Positions 1 through 8,223 of a stretch of DNA of 41,394 nucleotides are shown here, in pieces. Within the stretch, counting starts at the first letter, position 1; the number at the start of each line of letters is the position of its first letter. The stretch is taken from positions 1-41,394 of the forward strand of contig JACZJB010000228.1 in assembly GCA_014860805.1 (NCBI GenBank), in the 5' to 3' direction. This DNA is from Anaerolineales bacterium (GTDB lineage Bacteria > Chloroflexota > Anaerolineae > Anaerolineales > Villigracilaceae). The notes beneath the pieces are model-generated. The model was not told the origin of the DNA, made no database searches, and saw only the letters and a program-made list of their open reading frames with translations. A program made the position numbers and the translations under genes.

Positions 1-600
1 GAAGTCCGGGCCTTGATGCTAGATGGCTTGAAGCACGCCTTCACCGTCAAACCATTTTGGTTTGCATTGCTTGTTTCCTTCATTGGACTTGGCATCTTCA
101 ACGGCATCACCACATGGATCGAGAATATCATCCGCCCGCGCGGGTTTACTCCCACAGATGCAGGCACACTCGGCGCGCTGATGATCGTCGGCGGCGTGAT
201 TGGCGCGGTGGTCATCCCTGCCATATCTGATAAACAACGCAAGCGCCAACGCTTCCTTTATATCGCCTTGCTCGGAGCGATCCCAGGGTTGATCGGGTTG
301 ACCTACACCACAACATCCACACTGTTGTTTGCTTCTGCGTTCGTGATGGGATTCTTCCTCGTCAGCGCTATGCCGATCGCCATGCAATATGCTGCTGAAG
401 TGACCAACCCCACCCCCGAAGGTACCTCCAACGGATTAATTCAATTATTCGGACAGGGTGCCGTTGTTTTCGTTTACATCATGGAGGCCTTGAAAACTTC
501 AGATGGATCATTCACGCCTGCGCTGCTACTTGCAATCGGATTATTGGTGTTAAGCGCCCTGTTCGTAAATCAGATGAAAGACCCACAGCCTCGAGCTTGA
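1..600 (+). CDS. MFS transporter, C-terminal part (cut by window edge)
   Basis: The reading frame is open from the first base, so the gene begins upstream and only about the last 199 codons are present. The visible part has about six hydrophobic segments, i.e. roughly the C-terminal half of a 12-helix major facilitator protein. A short basic cytoplasmic loop (SDKQRKRQR) after the first helix pair is typical of MFS domains. The stretch VTNPTPEGTSNG recalls the FLVCR/DIRC2-like MFS branch, but this is weak evidence for substrate. The stop is followed after 14 bases by a PLP-enzyme gene, so the transporter is probably co-transcribed with it and may import or export a substrate of that pathway. 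Family confident; substrate unknown. Confidence 0.85.
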   Translation, partial: EVRALMLDGLKHAFTVKPFWFALLVSFIGLGIFNGITTWIENIIRPRGFTPTDAGTLGALMIVGGVIGAVVIPAISDKQRKRQRFLYIALLGAIPGLIGLTYTTTSTLLFASAFVMGFFLVSAMPIAMQYAAEVTNPTPEGTSNGLIQLFGQGAVVFVYIMEALKTSDGSFTPALLLAIGLLVLSALFVNQMKDPQPRA

Positions 601-614
601 ACTTTGGAGAAGCC

Positions 615-1562
615 ATGCTTCCAACTTTAAAAGATATTTATGAAGCCGCAGAGCGCATCAAGCCATACGCGCACCACACGCCCGTGTTGGTCAATGAAAG
701 CCTGAACAAACAAACGGGGGCGCAAGTGTTTCTCAAATGCGAGAATCTGCAAAAAGTGGGCGCATTCAAATTCCGCGGCGCATGCAATGCAGTCTTTTCA
801 CTTACAGACGAAGAAGCCGCTCGCGGTGTATGTACACATTCATCAGGAAATCATGCAGCGGCATTGGCGCTCGCAGCGCGGATGCGCGGAATCCCTGCAT
901 ACATCGTCATGCCAGATAATGCGCCGCAGGTAAAGAAAGATGCCGTTGCTGGGTACGGCGGCAGGATTATGTTTTGTGAGCCAACGCTTGAAGCCAGAGA
1001 AAGCACATTGGAGGGGATCAGGCTCAATACGGGCGCGACCGTGATTCATCCATATAATGATGAACGTGTGATCGCAGGTCAAGGCACGGCGGCGTTGGAA
1101 CTATTGGAAGATATCCCAGACCTGGATGTGATCATCGCTCCTGTCGGCGGCGGCGGATTATTGAGCGGCACATCCATAGCGGCAACCGAAACCAAAAAGG
1201 GAATCCGCGTAATTGCAGGCGAACCTGAAATGGCGGATGATGCATTTCATTCGATGCAGGCTGGCGAGATCATCCCGTCTGTGAATCCCAAAACGATTGC
1301 GGATGGCTTGCTGACTTCACTTGGCACCTTAACCTTTCCGATCATCCAAAAAAATGTTGAACAGATAGTAACCGTGAGTGAAGAAGGCATTATTGTTTCA
1401 ATGAAATTTGTGTGGGAACGTGCGAAGATCATCATCGAGCCATCGTCCGCTGTAGCGGTTGGCGTGTTGTGGGAAAAGAAAATCGATTTGAGCGGACTCA
1501 AAGTTGGGGTTATCATCAGCGGCGGCAATGTGGATCTGAAAAAGTTGCCGTGGCAGGATTAG
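615..1562 (+). CDS. Serine racemase / threonine dehydratase-like PLP enzyme
   Basis: A 315-residue fold-type II PLP enzyme. The PLP lysine lies in FKFRGA (about K52), the substrate-binding loop is SSGNH (76-80), and the phosphate-binding glycine run is GGGG (178-181). There is no C-terminal ACT domain, so it is the short, catabolic or serine-racemase-like type, not allosteric biosynthetic IlvA. Expected reactions are deamination of L-threonine or L-serine to the 2-oxo acid, or serine racemisation; sequence alone cannot separate these. ATG 615 was chosen because GGAGA sits at 606-610. A TTG at 597 would overlap the upstream gene and has no ribosome site. The homocysteine methyltransferase gene follows after 8 bases, suggesting an operon. 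Confidence 0.87.
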   Translation: MLPTLKDIYEAAERIKPYAHHTPVLVNESLNKQTGAQVFLKCENLQKVGAFKFRGACNAVFSLTDEEAARGVCTHSSGNHAAALALAARMRGIPAYIVMPDNAPQVKKDAVAGYGGRIMFCEPTLEARESTLEGIRLNTGATVIHPYNDERVIAGQGTAALELLEDIPDLDVIIAPVGGGGLLSGTSIAATETKKGIRVIAGEPEMADDAFHSMQAGEIIPSVNPKTIADGLLTSLGTLTFPIIQKNVEQIVTVSEEGIIVSMKFVWERAKIIIEPSSAVAVGVLWEKKIDLSGLKVGVIISGGNVDLKKLPWQD

Positions 1563-1570
1563 GAGAATCT

Positions 1571-2506
1571 GTGAACCCCATCGAAACCCTTTTACATCAA
1601 ACACCAGTTGCGATCTTAGACGGCGCACTTGCAACCGAACTTGAAAACCGCGGCTGCAATCTGAATGATGATCTTTGGTCTGCAAGAATTTTGATGGAGC
1701 AGCCAGAATTAATTCACCAAGTGCATCTTGATTACTTCAATGCAGGCGCAGATTTCGCCATCACTGCAAGTTATCAGGCGACCATCGAAGGATTTGCCCG
1801 CCGCGGTCTGAATACAGAAGAGTCACTCGCGCTCATGCAAAAATCTGTGAAGATCGCACAAGATGCCCGTGATGAATTTTGGGCAATTGAAAGCAATCGC
1901 ACAAACAGAGTCCGTCCGCTGATCGCCGCGTCCGTTGGTCCGTACGGCGCCTTTCTGGCGGACGGGTCAGAGTACCGCGGAGACTATAAATTAACCGAAC
2001 AGGAATTGATCGACTTTCATCGTCCGCGAGTTGAAGCGCTCATCGCCTCAGGCGCGGACCTGTTGGCCTGCGAGACCATCCCATGCATGATCGAAGCCCA
2101 GGCATTGATCAAATTGCTGAACGAATTTCCAAATACATGGGCGTGGTTTACTTTCAGTGCAAAAGATGGCGAACACATCTGCCACGGCGAAAGAATCGCG
2201 GATTGCGCGGCTTTACTGGATTCGTATCCACAGGCAGCGGCAATTGGAGTCAATTGCACGTCGCCTCTTTATATTCCATCTCTCATTCGTGAGATCAAAA
2301 AAAATACAAACAAGTCTGTTATCGTCTATCCTAATTCTGGCGAAGTATATGACCCCGAAACCAATACGTGGCACGGAGAAACATCCTGTGAAGCGTTTGG
2401 CTTGCAATCAAAGGATTGGTACGCAAATGGCGCGCGCATCATCGGCGGATGCTGCCGCACAACGCCTAAGCACATCCGCGAAGTGAAGAATTGGACACAT
2501 CAATGA
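1571..2506 (+). CDS. mmuM: Homocysteine S-methyltransferase family protein (MmuM-like)
   Basis: A 311-residue single-domain protein of the Pfam S-methyl_trans family. The three zinc-thiolate cysteines are visible: C229 in GVNCTSP and C294/C295 in GGCCRT. The N-terminal DGALATELENRG matches the usual family opening. Known relatives transfer a methyl group from S-methylmethionine or S-adenosylmethionine to homocysteine to give methionine in the cytoplasm. The GTG start at 1571 is preceded by AGGAGA (1561-1566), which overlaps the stop codon of the PLP enzyme, so translation is probably coupled. The 3' end overlaps the sugar kinase start by four bases (ATGA). The exact methyl donor cannot be told from sequence. 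Confidence 0.88.
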   Translation: MNPIETLLHQTPVAILDGALATELENRGCNLNDDLWSARILMEQPELIHQVHLDYFNAGADFAITASYQATIEGFARRGLNTEESLALMQKSVKIAQDARDEFWAIESNRTNRVRPLIAASVGPYGAFLADGSEYRGDYKLTEQELIDFHRPRVEALIASGADLLACETIPCMIEAQALIKLLNEFPNTWAWFTFSAKDGEHICHGERIADCAALLDSYPQAAAIGVNCTSPLYIPSLIREIKKNTNKSVIVYPNSGEVYDPETNTWHGETSCEAFGLQSKDWYANGARIIGGCCRTTPKHIREVKNWTHQ

Positions 2507-4074
2507 CCGAACCTATCCTCCTTGCAGTTGACCTTGGCACATCTGGAATGAAAGTCGCGCTGATCACCGTCAGCGGGAAAGTGCTGGGCTGGGAAGCGGA
2601 GACGATCCAATTAATGCTCACGCCAGATGGCGGTGTGGAACAATCACCAGATGAATGGTGGGCGGCATTTTTGTCAGCTTCGAAAAGGTTGATCGGGAAG
2701 AATCAGGCGTCGGCGGGTTTGATACGCGCAGTCTGCTGCTCCACGCAAGGTGAAGGGACGATCCCAGTCGATAAAAATGGAAACGCACTGGGCAATTGCA
2801 TCCTATGGATGGACATGCGCGGGGCAAGCCACCTCAAAAAACAATTGAGTGGATGGATCAATATTGATGGCGCGGATGTATTCAAAGTGCTGCGCTTCGT
2901 GAGCCTGACGGGCGGAATGCCCAACCTTGCAGGCAAAGACCCTGCGGGACACATGCTCTTTATCCGCAACACGAAGCCCGGTATATACGCGAAGACACAT
3001 AAGTTTTTGAATGTGCTGGATTATTTGAATTTGCGACTTACGGGCGAATTCGTGGCTTCATTTGATTCAATTGTCACTTCGTGGGTAACGGATAACCGCA
3101 GTCCGAATGAACTGCGTTATAACGATGGTCTAATATCCATGCTGGGGATTGACCGCGCAAAGCTGCCTGATGTAGTGGCTTGTTCTGCAGTGATCGGAAA
3201 TATAAAAGCCGATGTTGCTAACGAGCTTGGGATTTCAAGCGAAATAAAAGTTGTCGCGGGGTCCATCGACAACACCGCCGCGGCCATTGGTTCTGGCGCC
3301 GTGGAAGATTTTCATCCACATTTGTATATCGGCACATCATCGTGGATCACGGCGCATGTGCCTTTCAAGAAAACGGATATCGGCTCCAGCCTTGCGTCCA
3401 TTCCGTGTGCAGTGCCAGATAAATATTTGTTGACTGCGTTGCAGGCAACGGCCGGAGGAAACCTAACTTTCCTGCGTGACAACATCATTTACCACAAAGA
3501 TGAATTGCTCCAAGAAGCAGACGTGCCTGATATTTTCAAAGTGTTGGACAAGATCACCGCGCGCGTGCCCGCTGGCGCGAACGGAGTCATGTACACGCCG
3601 TGGATCTGGGGCGAACGCGCACCCGTGGATGACAAAACTGTACGGGCTGGTTTGTACAATTTGTCCTTGAACAACACACGCGAAGACATCATCCGCGCAT
3701 TTTTGGAAGGGATCGCGCTCAACACAAAATGGTTGATGGCGCCTGTTGAAAAATTCCTCGGTAAAAAAGTAACTTCGATCAACATCGTCGGCGGCGGGGC
3801 GCAATCGGATGTGTGGTGCCAGATCTTTGCGGACGTGATGGACGTGGAAATCAAACAGGTTGCGGAACCCGTCTACGCCAATGCGCGCGGCGCGGCATGG
3901 ATCGGAGCGGTAGGGCTGGGCGAGATCACGTTTAATGATGTGCCCAGGCTGGTAAAGATCAAGCAGGAACATGAACCAGATAACAAAAACCGCTCCCTGT
4001 ACGATGAGCGGTTCGACGTGTTCAAAACAATCTACAAGCAGATGAAGGATGTATATAAAAAGCTGAACGGTTAG
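2503..4074 (+). CDS. FGGY-family carbohydrate kinase (xylulokinase-like)
   Basis: A 523-residue protein with the two-domain actin-like FGGY fold. The N-terminal LAVDLGTSGMKVAL is the phosphate-1 motif. GSIDNTAAAIGSGAV near residue 255 carries the catalytic-base aspartate region. IVGGGAQSDVWCQIFADV near 430 is the adenosine-binding motif. Length fits xylulokinase or gluconokinase relatives. Known members phosphorylate a sugar or polyol with ATP; which one is not readable here. ATG 2503 overlaps the previous stop codon (ATGA), a typical translational-coupling junction; a TTG at 2491 is the only nearby alternative. It ends the cluster. Confidence 0.87.
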   Translation: MTEPILLAVDLGTSGMKVALITVSGKVLGWEAETIQLMLTPDGGVEQSPDEWWAAFLSASKRLIGKNQASAGLIRAVCCSTQGEGTIPVDKNGNALGNCILWMDMRGASHLKKQLSGWINIDGADVFKVLRFVSLTGGMPNLAGKDPAGHMLFIRNTKPGIYAKTHKFLNVLDYLNLRLTGEFVASFDSIVTSWVTDNRSPNELRYNDGLISMLGIDRAKLPDVVACSAVIGNIKADVANELGISSEIKVVAGSIDNTAAAIGSGAVEDFHPHLYIGTSSWITAHVPFKKTDIGSSLASIPCAVPDKYLLTALQATAGGNLTFLRDNIIYHKDELLQEADVPDIFKVLDKITARVPAGANGVMYTPWIWGERAPVDDKTVRAGLYNLSLNNTREDIIRAFLEGIALNTKWLMAPVEKFLGKKVTSINIVGGGAQSDVWCQIFADVMDVEIKQVAEPVYANARGAAWIGAVGLGEITFNDVPRLVKIKQEHEPDNKNRSLYDERFDVFKTIYKQMKDVYKKLNG

Positions 4075-4114
4075 CCATTTTTAACTGCAAATTACTCGGA
4101 TTATTCTATCGCCA

Positions 4115-4148
4115 CAAAAAAAATGCAGCCTCCCAAGCGGGAGGCTGC
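4115..4148 (-). terminator. Rho-independent terminator of the small secreted-protein gene
   Basis: A perfect 10-bp stem (GCAGCCTCCC 4125-4134 with GGGAGGCTGC 4139-4148) and a 4-base loop. On the minus strand it is followed by a run of T (A-run at 4115-4123 on the plus strand). It therefore terminates the minus-strand gene and may also stop plus-strand transcripts from the kinase. Confidence 0.85.
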
Positions 4149-4166
4149 TTCGTAATCAGGGATTTT

Positions 4167-4583
4167 TTATTGCACTATAAATTGAGTCGTGCTGACTGAA
4201 GCCCCATTAAATAACACTTCTACCTGATAGACACCAACGGGCCAGCCGCCTTCAGGAGGTTCGAAATAGAAGTAGACGGTATAAGACAGTTGGTCTTTAT
4301 CCAAAGTCAAATCCACTTCGTCGATCACAAATCCAGGGTCATATCCTTGCACGCTGACGATAGTCCATTTGGATCTGACTACATTGCCAGCAACTCCATT
4401 GGAAAGGTCGCTGACAACATAAATGGTATCTGTAGGACTAAAAATACTTGATACCTGAGTGCCGTCTTGATCTTTCGCAACACGGACGTTGCTCAAAGTA
4501 GGGTCACCCAAGGCGCAGGCCAGCGTTGATACCACCAATGCGGCCACGGCGAGCAGAATTGAAGTCTTATTCTTTGATCTCAT
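4167..4583 (-). CDS. Small secreted or lipoprotein-like hypothetical protein
   Basis: A 138-residue protein that I do not recognise. It has a basic N-terminus, a hydrophobic core and a cysteine in VSTLAC about 24 residues in. That resembles a lipoprotein signal, though the lipobox is imperfect (Thr at -3, Leu at -2). The rest is a predicted beta-rich domain with aromatic alternation (YTVYFYFEPPEGGWPVGVYQVEVLFNG), reminiscent of immunoglobulin-like or periplasmic sandwich domains. ATG 4583 is favoured over GTG 4589 because AAGGAGA lies at a better distance. It stands alone between a minus-strand terminator and a -10-like TATAAT at 4629-4634. Confidence 0.7.
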   Translation of the reverse strand: MRSKNKTSILLAVAALVVSTLACALGDPTLSNVRVAKDQDGTQVSSIFSPTDTIYVVSDLSNGVAGNVVRSKWTIVSVQGYDPGFVIDEVDLTLDKDQLSYTVYFYFEPPEGGWPVGVYQVEVLFNGASVSTTQFIVQ

Positions 4584-4816
4584 TGACACATTCTCCTTTT
4601 ATATTAGCTTTCCAATAAATTTAATGGGATTATAGTACAAAGCAAGATTAACTCTTCCCCCCAATTTGGACTATTGAGAGATAAACAATCGGAGCGGGCA
4701 AATGTCACTTGGGCGAATCAAGCGCGGCCCAAGAAAGAGGCGGTTTTGTTTGAAATCCAATCGGCTTAGGCAGAAAAAAATCAAGATTAGTGTTGGATTA
4801 GAAGTGTTGTACCCGC

Positions 4817-4846
4817 TTGACTTTGAGACTCCAGATATTGTATAGT
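4817..4846 (+). promoter_or_regulatory. Sigma-70 promoter of the ABC export operon
   Basis: TTGACT (4817-4822), an 18-base spacer and TATAGT (4841-4846): a near-consensus pair placed about 90 bases before the ATP-binding protein start. Transcription would begin near 4853. Confidence 0.65.
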
Positions 4847-4861
4847 AATCAACGGCAAAAC

Positions 4862-4916
4862 TAATAAAGGCACCGCCCCCGGGCTGTGTCTTTTGTTTGT
4901 AAAAACCCCTTTATTA
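4862..4916 (+). repeat. Inverted repeat in the ABC operon leader
   Basis: TAATAAAGG (4862-4870) is exactly complementary to CCTTTATTA (4908-4916). In the mRNA leader this closes a 37-nucleotide loop that itself contains a GC-rich stretch. It ends 9 bases before the AAGGAG ribosome site at 4926-4931. Role unknown. Confidence 0.45.
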
Positions 4917-4936
4917 CCTGACTGCAAGGAGAGGCA

Positions 4937-5863
4937 ATGATCAAAGTAAGTGGCCTTACAAAGGACTACGGCGCGCGCCGCGCCATTCAAAACCTAAGCT
5001 TCGATGCTCAACAAGGTGAAATTGTCGGATTTCTTGGCCCCAACGGCGCGGGAAAAACCACCACCATGCGCATCCTAACTGGCTACATGCCGCCCACCGA
5101 TGGCGAAGCGATAGTGGCCGGATATGATGTTGTGGAAGAGTCGCTCGAAGTTCGCAAACGCGTTGGATACCTGCCAGAAACCGTTCCGCTGTACACGGAT
5201 ATGGCTGTGTTCGATTATTTGAAATTCATGGGCGAGCTGCGCCACATCCCCAACGTGGATGACCGCGTAGATGAAGTTTTGGACATGGTCGGTTTGATCG
5301 ACCGCGCCAACGGCTACATAGGCAATCTTTCGAAGGGTATGCGTCAGCGCGTTGGGCTGGCTCAGGCGCTTCTGCATCGTCCCGAAGTGCTGATTCTTGA
5401 CGAGCCCACCATCGGTCTCGACCCCGGGCAGGTCGTTGAAGTCCGTGAGTTGATCCGTGAAATTGGCAAGGAACGCACCGTATTGCTTTCCACCCATCTC
5501 CTGCATGAAGCACAAAATATCTGTGACCGCGTGCTGATCATCAACAAAGGCAAGATCGTTGCAGAAGACACCACCGAAAACCTGCAAGCCCGTTTGATCG
5601 GCGCGGAACGCGTCATTGTGCGTGTCCGCGGCGAGGCAGACGAACTCGCTGACGCCATCAAATCTGTCAAAGGCGTACGCGGCGTGGAAACCAAGGAAGA
5701 TGGCGCAGTGGAATTCGAATTCGCTTCGGGCAAGGATTTGCGTCCCGAAGTTGCAAAGCAAGTCATCAAATCAGGCTACGACCTGCTCGAATTACGTCCG
5801 CTTGGCATGAGCCTTGAGGAAATCTTCCTCGAACTCACTGGCTCCGACGCAAAGAAGAAATAA
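4937..5863 (+). CDS. ABC exporter ATP-binding protein (GldA-like)
   Basis: A 308-residue ABC ATPase. Walker A is GPNGAGKTT (34-42), the signature LSKGMRQRV (131-139), Walker B VLILDEP (from 151) and the H-loop histidine in STHLLHE (H187). About 90 residues follow the nucleotide-binding domain, as in the ABC-2 and GldA/CcmA-type exporters. It would power the membrane permease encoded next (start 8 bases downstream), probably as a homodimer on the cytoplasmic face. Context with a GldF-like permease and a GldG-like protein points to the three-part Gld-type transporter known from gliding Bacteroidota. That family also occurs in many non-gliding bacteria, so no motility role is implied. Strong ribosome site AAGGAG at 4926-4931. 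Confidence 0.9.
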   Translation: MIKVSGLTKDYGARRAIQNLSFDAQQGEIVGFLGPNGAGKTTTMRILTGYMPPTDGEAIVAGYDVVEESLEVRKRVGYLPETVPLYTDMAVFDYLKFMGELRHIPNVDDRVDEVLDMVGLIDRANGYIGNLSKGMRQRVGLAQALLHRPEVLILDEPTIGLDPGQVVEVRELIREIGKERTVLLSTHLLHEAQNICDRVLIINKGKIVAEDTTENLQARLIGAERVIVRVRGEADELADAIKSVKGVRGVETKEDGAVEFEFASGKDLRPEVAKQVIKSGYDLLELRPLGMSLEEIFLELTGSDAKKK

Positions 5864-5871
5864 GAGGACTC

Positions 5872-6615
5872 ATGAGAAACATTTGGACTATCGCAAAACG
5901 CGAATACGATAATTATTTCAACAGTCCGCTGGCGTATGTGGTGGCGTTTGCCATCCTTTTGCCGCTGGGCATTTACTTTGCATTGATCCTGTGGGTCAGT
6001 GCTGAACAATCGTTTATGGGCGGCGGAGCCCCGGAAGCCACACCGATCAACTGGCTGTTTGTCTTCCTGATGATCTTCCTCAGCCCGGCGCTGACCATGC
6101 GCGCACTTTCCGACGAAGCCCGCATGGGAACATTGGAATTAATGTTAACGGCTCCCGTCCGCGACTTTGAACTGGTTGCAGGAAAATGGCTGGGTGCCAT
6201 GCTGTTTGTTCTATCACTGGCATTGATTACGCTGGTGTATCCGATCATCCTCAATAATTTTGTCACCCCCAGCATTGACTGGATGGTAATCCTCTCCTCA
6301 TATATTGGGTTGATCCTGGTGGTCTCTGCGCTTCTTGCCATTGGTGTGGGAGTTTCGGCTATTTTCACAAATCAGTTTGCGGCCTTCTTCACCACGCTTG
6401 GCTTGTTCTTCTTCCTCTGGTTCATGATCAGCCTGCCCGCCAGCTACCTGCAGGAAAGCGGCGAGATATTGAATTACCTCAGCCTGTCCAACCACTTTTC
6501 ACAATCCATGAATATCGGCACGATCAACCTCGGAGACATTGCCTACTATCTAAGCCTCACCGTCCTGGGTCTGTTCGTCGGCACAACTGCAATTGAAATT
6601 CGGAGATGGCGATAA
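5872..6615 (+). CDS. ABC-2 type permease (GldF-like)
   Basis: A 247-residue membrane protein with about six transmembrane segments. The opening MRNIWTIAKREYDNYFNSPLAYV is the usual ABC-2 permease start, with an amphipathic helix before the first membrane segment. The loop ALTMRALSDEARMGTLELMLTAPV is the conserved cytoplasmic region of the GldF/NosY-like branch (MR...E...GT.ELLLT.PV). It pairs with the upstream ATPase and the downstream GldG-like subunit. AAGAGGA (5862-5868) overlaps the upstream stop codon and gives a well-spaced start. The TAA stop and the next ATG share one base (TAATG at 6613-6617). The exported substrate is not evident. Confidence 0.87.
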   Translation: MRNIWTIAKREYDNYFNSPLAYVVAFAILLPLGIYFALILWVSAEQSFMGGGAPEATPINWLFVFLMIFLSPALTMRALSDEARMGTLELMLTAPVRDFELVAGKWLGAMLFVLSLALITLVYPIILNNFVTPSIDWMVILSSYIGLILVVSALLAIGVGVSAIFTNQFAAFFTTLGLFFFLWFMISLPASYLQESGEILNYLSLSNHFSQSMNIGTINLGDIAYYLSLTVLGLFVGTTAIEIRRWR

Positions 6616-8216
6616 TGGCCGGAAAAAAGAAAAACCCAAATGCAAAATATGCCCTGATCGGGCTTGTCGTTGCCCTGCTGGGCTGTGTTTCTACAGGTCT
6701 GCTCGGAGCAGGAAATGCCCTAATCTCAATGGGTATGTTCACACTTGAAAACACGGATGCATTAACCCTTGCCCTGCAGATCAGCGTTGCCGTTCTCGTG
6801 CTGGGACTCGCGATATATGCGATCCTTTCCCCTGACAGCATCCGCCGCTTCTTCACCGGACGCCAGGCACGCTACGGATCAAACTCATTGATCCTCATTC
6901 TGGCAGTTCTTGGCATCATCTTTGTGGCGAATTACATTGTCTTCAACAACCCTAAATCGTGGGACTTAACCCAGGATAAATCCAACACGCTTTCAAATGA
7001 GACACTGCAAATCCTTGCCACCCTTCCTGAAAAAGTGACCGCCACAGCCTTCTACTCCGCCAGCTTAAATACCGCCAGCGCGGACGAACTTTTGCTCAAA
7101 TTCAAAACAAACAGCAACGGCAAATTTGACTACAGCTTTGTTGACCCGGACACAAACCCGGTTGCGGCGCGCCAGGCTGGCATCACCGGGGACGGCAAGA
7201 TAATGCTGCAAATGGGCGAAACCAAGGAAATCGCTTCCTTCGCCAGTGAAGAGGAAATTGCGCGCACCATGATCCGGCTGATCAGCCCCGAGCCGCGCGC
7301 CGTGTACTTTTTGCAGGGACATGGTGAACCCAATATTGAATCTGGCGGAGATTTAAGTTACTCGATCGCCAAAAGCACCCTGGAGTCAAAGAACTACACC
7401 GTAAACACGTTAAATCTTCTTTCCATAAAGTCCATTCCGGAAGACGCGCTCACCATCATCATTGCAGGTCCAACCAAACCTGTCAGCGCACAGGAAGTAG
7501 CCTTGCTCAAAAAATATGTCAATGAAGGCGGCTCTCTTGTGGTACTGCAAGACCCCCGTTTCTTCACAGAGTTCGGCGACTCACCAGACCCGTTGGGCGA
7601 TTACTTAACCTCGGACTGGGGCATCACGCTTGACGACAACATCATCATTGACTACGAAAATACCCAGAACCCATTTCAGGCTTTGTCTTCCCAGTACAAC
7701 AGCCACCCGATCACACAGAACCTGACGAATAATTACATCGTCATTCTGCCGCAGGCAAGCAGCGTCAGCGCCGCCGCAGGGACAGACACTATCATCCTGA
7801 CCCCATTGATCAGCACCACCGACCAATCCTGGGGCGAAACGCAATTGGAGGCAAGCGCCGACCAGTTCCCAACCTTTGACCCCGCCACCGACACTCAAGG
7901 TCCGTTGAACCTGGCAGTAGCCGGTGAAAACACCGAAACCAAAGGTCGTGTGGTTGTGTTCGGCAATTCACTCTTCGCCACGGATCAAATTTTCGACGCA
8001 TACGGCAACGGCAACATCTTCATTAACTCCGTCGATTGGGCAGCCGAACAGGAAGACCTGCTGAACATCCCCATCCGCGAAACCACCCAACGCACCTTCC
8101 TGCCGCCCACACAGGGAAGGTTCCTCTTCCTGGTTGTCATGGTTGTTTTCGTGGTTCCAGGCATGGTGGTCTTTGCCGGTATCTATTCATGGTTCACCCG
8201 CCGCAAGAGAGGCTAA
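6615..8216 (+). CDS. GldG-like ABC transporter auxiliary protein
   Basis: A 533-residue protein with three N-terminal membrane segments, a large extracytoplasmic domain (about 110-500) and a C-terminal membrane segment ending in a basic tail (SWFTRRKRG). The soluble part contains DKSNTLSNETLQIL, YFLQGHGEPN and GGSLVVLQDPR, characteristic of the GldG / ABC_transp_aux family. I chose ATG 6615, which overlaps the permease stop codon and has GGAG at 6602-6605. An ATG at 6606 has no ribosome site. It follows the ATPase and permease and precedes a DUF4340-type gene, the usual order of this system. Known GldG proteins are essential for gliding in Flavobacterium; the role here is unknown. Confidence 0.85.
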   Translation: MAGKKKNPNAKYALIGLVVALLGCVSTGLLGAGNALISMGMFTLENTDALTLALQISVAVLVLGLAIYAILSPDSIRRFFTGRQARYGSNSLILILAVLGIIFVANYIVFNNPKSWDLTQDKSNTLSNETLQILATLPEKVTATAFYSASLNTASADELLLKFKTNSNGKFDYSFVDPDTNPVAARQAGITGDGKIMLQMGETKEIASFASEEEIARTMIRLISPEPRAVYFLQGHGEPNIESGGDLSYSIAKSTLESKNYTVNTLNLLSIKSIPEDALTIIIAGPTKPVSAQEVALLKKYVNEGGSLVVLQDPRFFTEFGDSPDPLGDYLTSDWGITLDDNIIIDYENTQNPFQALSSQYNSHPITQNLTNNYIVILPQASSVSAAAGTDTIILTPLISTTDQSWGETQLEASADQFPTFDPATDTQGPLNLAVAGENTETKGRVVVFGNSLFATDQIFDAYGNGNIFINSVDWAAEQEDLLNIPIRETTQRTFLPPTQGRFLFLVVMVVFVVPGMVVFAGIYSWFTRRKRG

Positions 8217-8223
8217 CAGGATT

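Larger units (their letters stand above)
4584..4936. other. 353-base intergenic region between divergent genes
   Basis: No convincing gene. It holds a minus-strand -10-like TATAAT (plus-strand ATTATA at 4629-4634) for the small secreted protein, without a clear -35. A 7-bp inverted repeat, CTTGGGC (4708-4714) with GCCCAAG (4727-4733), has unknown role. The ABC operon promoter lies at 4817-4846 and a leader inverted repeat at 4862-4916; both are listed separately. Confidence 0.6.

Noticed and set aside
5075-5761. 228-codon open frame on the minus strand.
   Set aside because: Antisense to the ABC ATPase with all its motifs intact; a by-product of its codon use.
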